NCBI GenBank assembly: GCA_035765135.1
Contig: DASTYE010000190.1
Coordinates: 1 to 7,772 of the forward strand
Origin: JAICNG01 sp035765135
GTDB taxonomy: Bacteria > Gemmatimonadota > Gemmatimonadetes > Gemmatimonadales > Gemmatimonadaceae
Reading direction: 5' to 3'
Length of the DNA stretch: 7,772 bases
Shown here: positions 6,245-7,772 of the stretch, piece by piece
Position numbering within the stretch: position 1 is the stretch's first letter
Layout: every line of letters begins with the position of its first letter
Made by a program: the position numbers and the translations under genes
The notes under the pieces: generated by a model
Seen by the model: only the letters and a program-made list of their open reading frames with translations
Databases searched by the model: none
Told to the model about the DNA's origin: nothing

Positions 6245-6427
6245 ATGCGCACGATGAAGCTGGTGGTGGCGATGGCCACGCTGTTGGCGGTGGGTGCGTG
6301 TGAGCGTCGTGACGGCGGCAGTGACACGACGATCCGGGTTCGCACGGGGACGGACACCGTGCGCGATACCGTGCGGGACACGGTGCGGGATACGGTGCGT
6401 GACACCGTGCGGGACACGACTCCGTGA
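6245..6427 (+). CDS. Small predicted lipoprotein with C-terminal DTVR repeats
   Basis: The 60-residue product begins with a short basic N-terminus and a hydrophobic segment (MRTMKLVVAMATLLAVGAC), with a lipobox VGAC placing the lipidated Cys at residue 19. The mature part would be only 42 residues: a polar stretch, then five copies of the tetrapeptide DTVR (residues 37-56) and a final DTTP. This predicts an anchored peptide tail, disordered or strand-forming, facing the periplasm. The start at 6245 is chosen for GGAGG at 6236-6240 just upstream and for the signal peptide; an in-frame ATG at 6254 is an alternative, while the longer upstream frame from 6110 overlaps the acidic gene and is unlikely. 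Family and function are unknown. Gene end and repeat element are only 4 bases apart. Confidence 0.7.
   Translation: MRTMKLVVAMATLLAVGACERRDGGSDTTIRVRTGTDTVRDTVRDTVRDTVRDTVRDTTP
6353..6412 (+). repeat. Five 12-bp coding repeats (DTVR)
   Basis: Five in-frame 12-base units encode DTVR each. They differ only at synonymous third positions (GAC/GAT, ACC/ACG, CGC/CGG/CGT). Units two and three, and units four and five, are complementary through ACCGTG with CACGGT (6368-6373 with 6379-6384) and ACGGTG with CACCGT (6392-6397 with 6403-6408), so the message could form two short adjacent hairpins. Confidence 0.9.
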
Positions 6428-6465
6428 GGTGTCAGGGGTCAGGAGTCAGGAATCAGGGGTGGTAA

Positions 6466-6499
6466 AGCAAACGGCGGCGCGATCGCGCCGCCGTTTGCT
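6466..6499. terminator. Perfect 34-bp palindrome, likely bidirectional terminator
   Basis: The half-site AGCAAACGGCGGCGCGA is followed directly by its exact reverse complement. As RNA it gives a 15-pair stem with a GATC loop. The A-rich base on the left and TTTGCT on the right resemble a rho-independent terminator readable from both sides, though the T-run is short. It would end transcription of the lipoprotein gene before the rRNA promoter at 6583. Confidence 0.6.
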
Positions 6500-6511
6500 C
6501 ATCTGATGAGC
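6497..6511. repeat. Small hairpin overlapping the palindrome
   Basis: GCTCAT, CTG, ATGAGC form a six-pair hairpin whose first three bases are shared with the end of the 34-bp palindrome, so the two structures exclude each other in part. Confidence 0.5.
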
Positions 6512-6517
6512 GCGACT

Positions 6518-6532
6518 GGCTGCGAAGCAGCC
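6518..6532. repeat. Small GGCTGC/GCAGCC hairpin
   Basis: GGCTGC, GAA, GCAGCC form a six-pair hairpin. It is followed by GTAAC, and the hairpin at 3182-3196 is also a GC-rich six-pair stem with a purine triloop followed by a TTAC run, so both could be examples of one small repeat type. The likeness is slight. Confidence 0.5.
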
Positions 6533-6582
6533 GTAACGCCTTTCCGCCCCTGACCCCTGACTCCTGCCTCCTGACCCCTATC

Positions 6583-6610
6583 TTGAATTCACACCAAACT
6601 CGACTATACT
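6583..6610 (+). promoter_or_regulatory. Candidate rRNA operon promoter
   Basis: TTGAAT at 6583-6588 and TATACT at 6605-6610 with a 16-base spacer closely match a housekeeping sigma-factor promoter. Transcription would begin near 6617, giving a leader of about 178 bases before mature 16S. No A/T-rich UP element precedes it; the right heptamer arm of the repeat element ends two bases before the -35 box. Confidence 0.65.
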
Positions 6611-6685
6611 GAGGATTCCCCGAACAACATGGGGACGCTGTTTGACAATCGAGTGTGAGATCGTGCGATGGCTCTCGATGATCTG

Positions 6686-6731
6686 CCGCGCTCGTGCGCG
6701 GTGGGGAGAGAACAATTCACGAGCTATTTGA
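6686..6731 (+). promoter_or_regulatory. rRNA leader boxB-like hairpin and boxA-like element
   Basis: CCGCGC, loop TCGT, GCGCGG (6686-6701) forms a six-pair hairpin. About 20 bases later GAGCTATTTGA (6721-6731) partly resembles the boxA antitermination signal (TGYTCTTTRA). The hairpin-then-boxA order is that of rRNA leaders whose transcription is made termination-resistant by NusB/NusE-type complexes. The boxA match is imperfect, so this is tentative. Confidence 0.4.
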
Positions 6732-6735
6732 TTCC

Positions 6736-6774
6736 GGACGCGACGTCAGACACGTCGTGTCTGATGCCGCGTTT
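6736..6774 (+). other. Long leader hairpin just upstream of 16S rRNA
   Basis: Bases 6736-6753 pair with 6757-6774 around a GTC loop: 17 of 18 positions pair (three G-T wobbles, one A-C mismatch at 6743/6767). It ends about 20 bases before the mature 16S 5' end. It could be a local processing signal, a folding aid for pre-16S, or a regulated attenuator. Confidence 0.7.
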
Positions 6775-6794
6775 GGAGAGCTAATCGAACTTTA

Positions 6795-7772
<978 letters not shown>

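Larger units (their letters stand above)
6432..6580. repeat. Composite inverted-repeat element: heptamer arrays enclosing three hairpins
   Basis: The left arm (6432-6459) is four head-to-tail heptamers of form TCAGGRR. The right arm (6547-6580) is four heptamers in the opposite orientation plus a partial fifth; one unit has GCAGGAG. Bases 6434-6460 match the reverse complement of 6553-6579 at 25 of 27 positions, so the arms can form a long stem. The 92 bases between hold a perfect 34-bp palindrome (6466-6499), a second hairpin (6497-6511) and a third (6518-6532). No coding sequence is inside. This has the look of a non-coding dispersed or miniature mobile repeat, but only one copy is in the window and no target-site duplication is obvious. 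Confidence 0.8.

Noticed and set aside
6479..6486. GCGATCGC as a cyanobacterial HIP1 site
   Set aside because: A single octamer at the centre of a GC-rich palindrome is not evidence for that genome-wide repeat, and the 16S does not look cyanobacterial to me.
6432..6580. CRISPR array
   Set aside because: Units are 7 bases long, directly adjacent, without spacers, and inverted on the right side.
6642..6670. TTGACA at 6642-6647 as a second rRNA promoter
   Set aside because: The -35 is perfect, but the expected -10 position reads GCGATG or similar, so it is unlikely on its own.

Overview
This is a GC-rich bacterial chromosomal segment. It holds seven protein genes followed by the 5' two thirds of a 16S rRNA gene. 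The 16S text carries the conserved universal blocks, so the organism is a bacterium. By eye, the variable regions and the run of genes look most like Gemmatimonadota. That is an impression from memory and not the result of an alignment.

Layout, left to right: (1) a cation-diffusion-facilitator zinc transporter (ends 1025) whose histidine-rich N-terminus reads in frame upstream of any standard start codon; (2) a tightly coupled pair, a 154-aa protein made of two copies of one module and a PilT-type retraction ATPase with a second, degenerate copy of its own N-terminal domain; (3) a convergent gene for a BON-domain protein; (4) divergent from it, typA/bipA, a ribosome-associated GTPase; (5) a 111-aa protein that is about 63% Asp+Glu, with a strong ribosome binding site just after typA; (6) a 60-aa predicted lipoprotein ending in five DTVR repeats; (7) a 367-base gene-free stretch holding a highly ordered repeat element, an rRNA promoter and a structured leader; (8) the 16S rRNA gene, cut by the window edge.

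Most genes are housekeeping or envelope functions and I see no defence island, CRISPR array, transposase or biosynthetic cluster. The least ordinary parts are the duplicated-module pair around PilT and the block from 6171 to 6805. In that block, G-rich short tandem repeats, inverted heptamer arrays enclosing a perfect 34-bp palindrome, and long leader hairpins sit directly against the rRNA promoter. The repeat element may act as a terminator or insulator, or may be a mobile miniature repeat. The sequence alone cannot decide between these.
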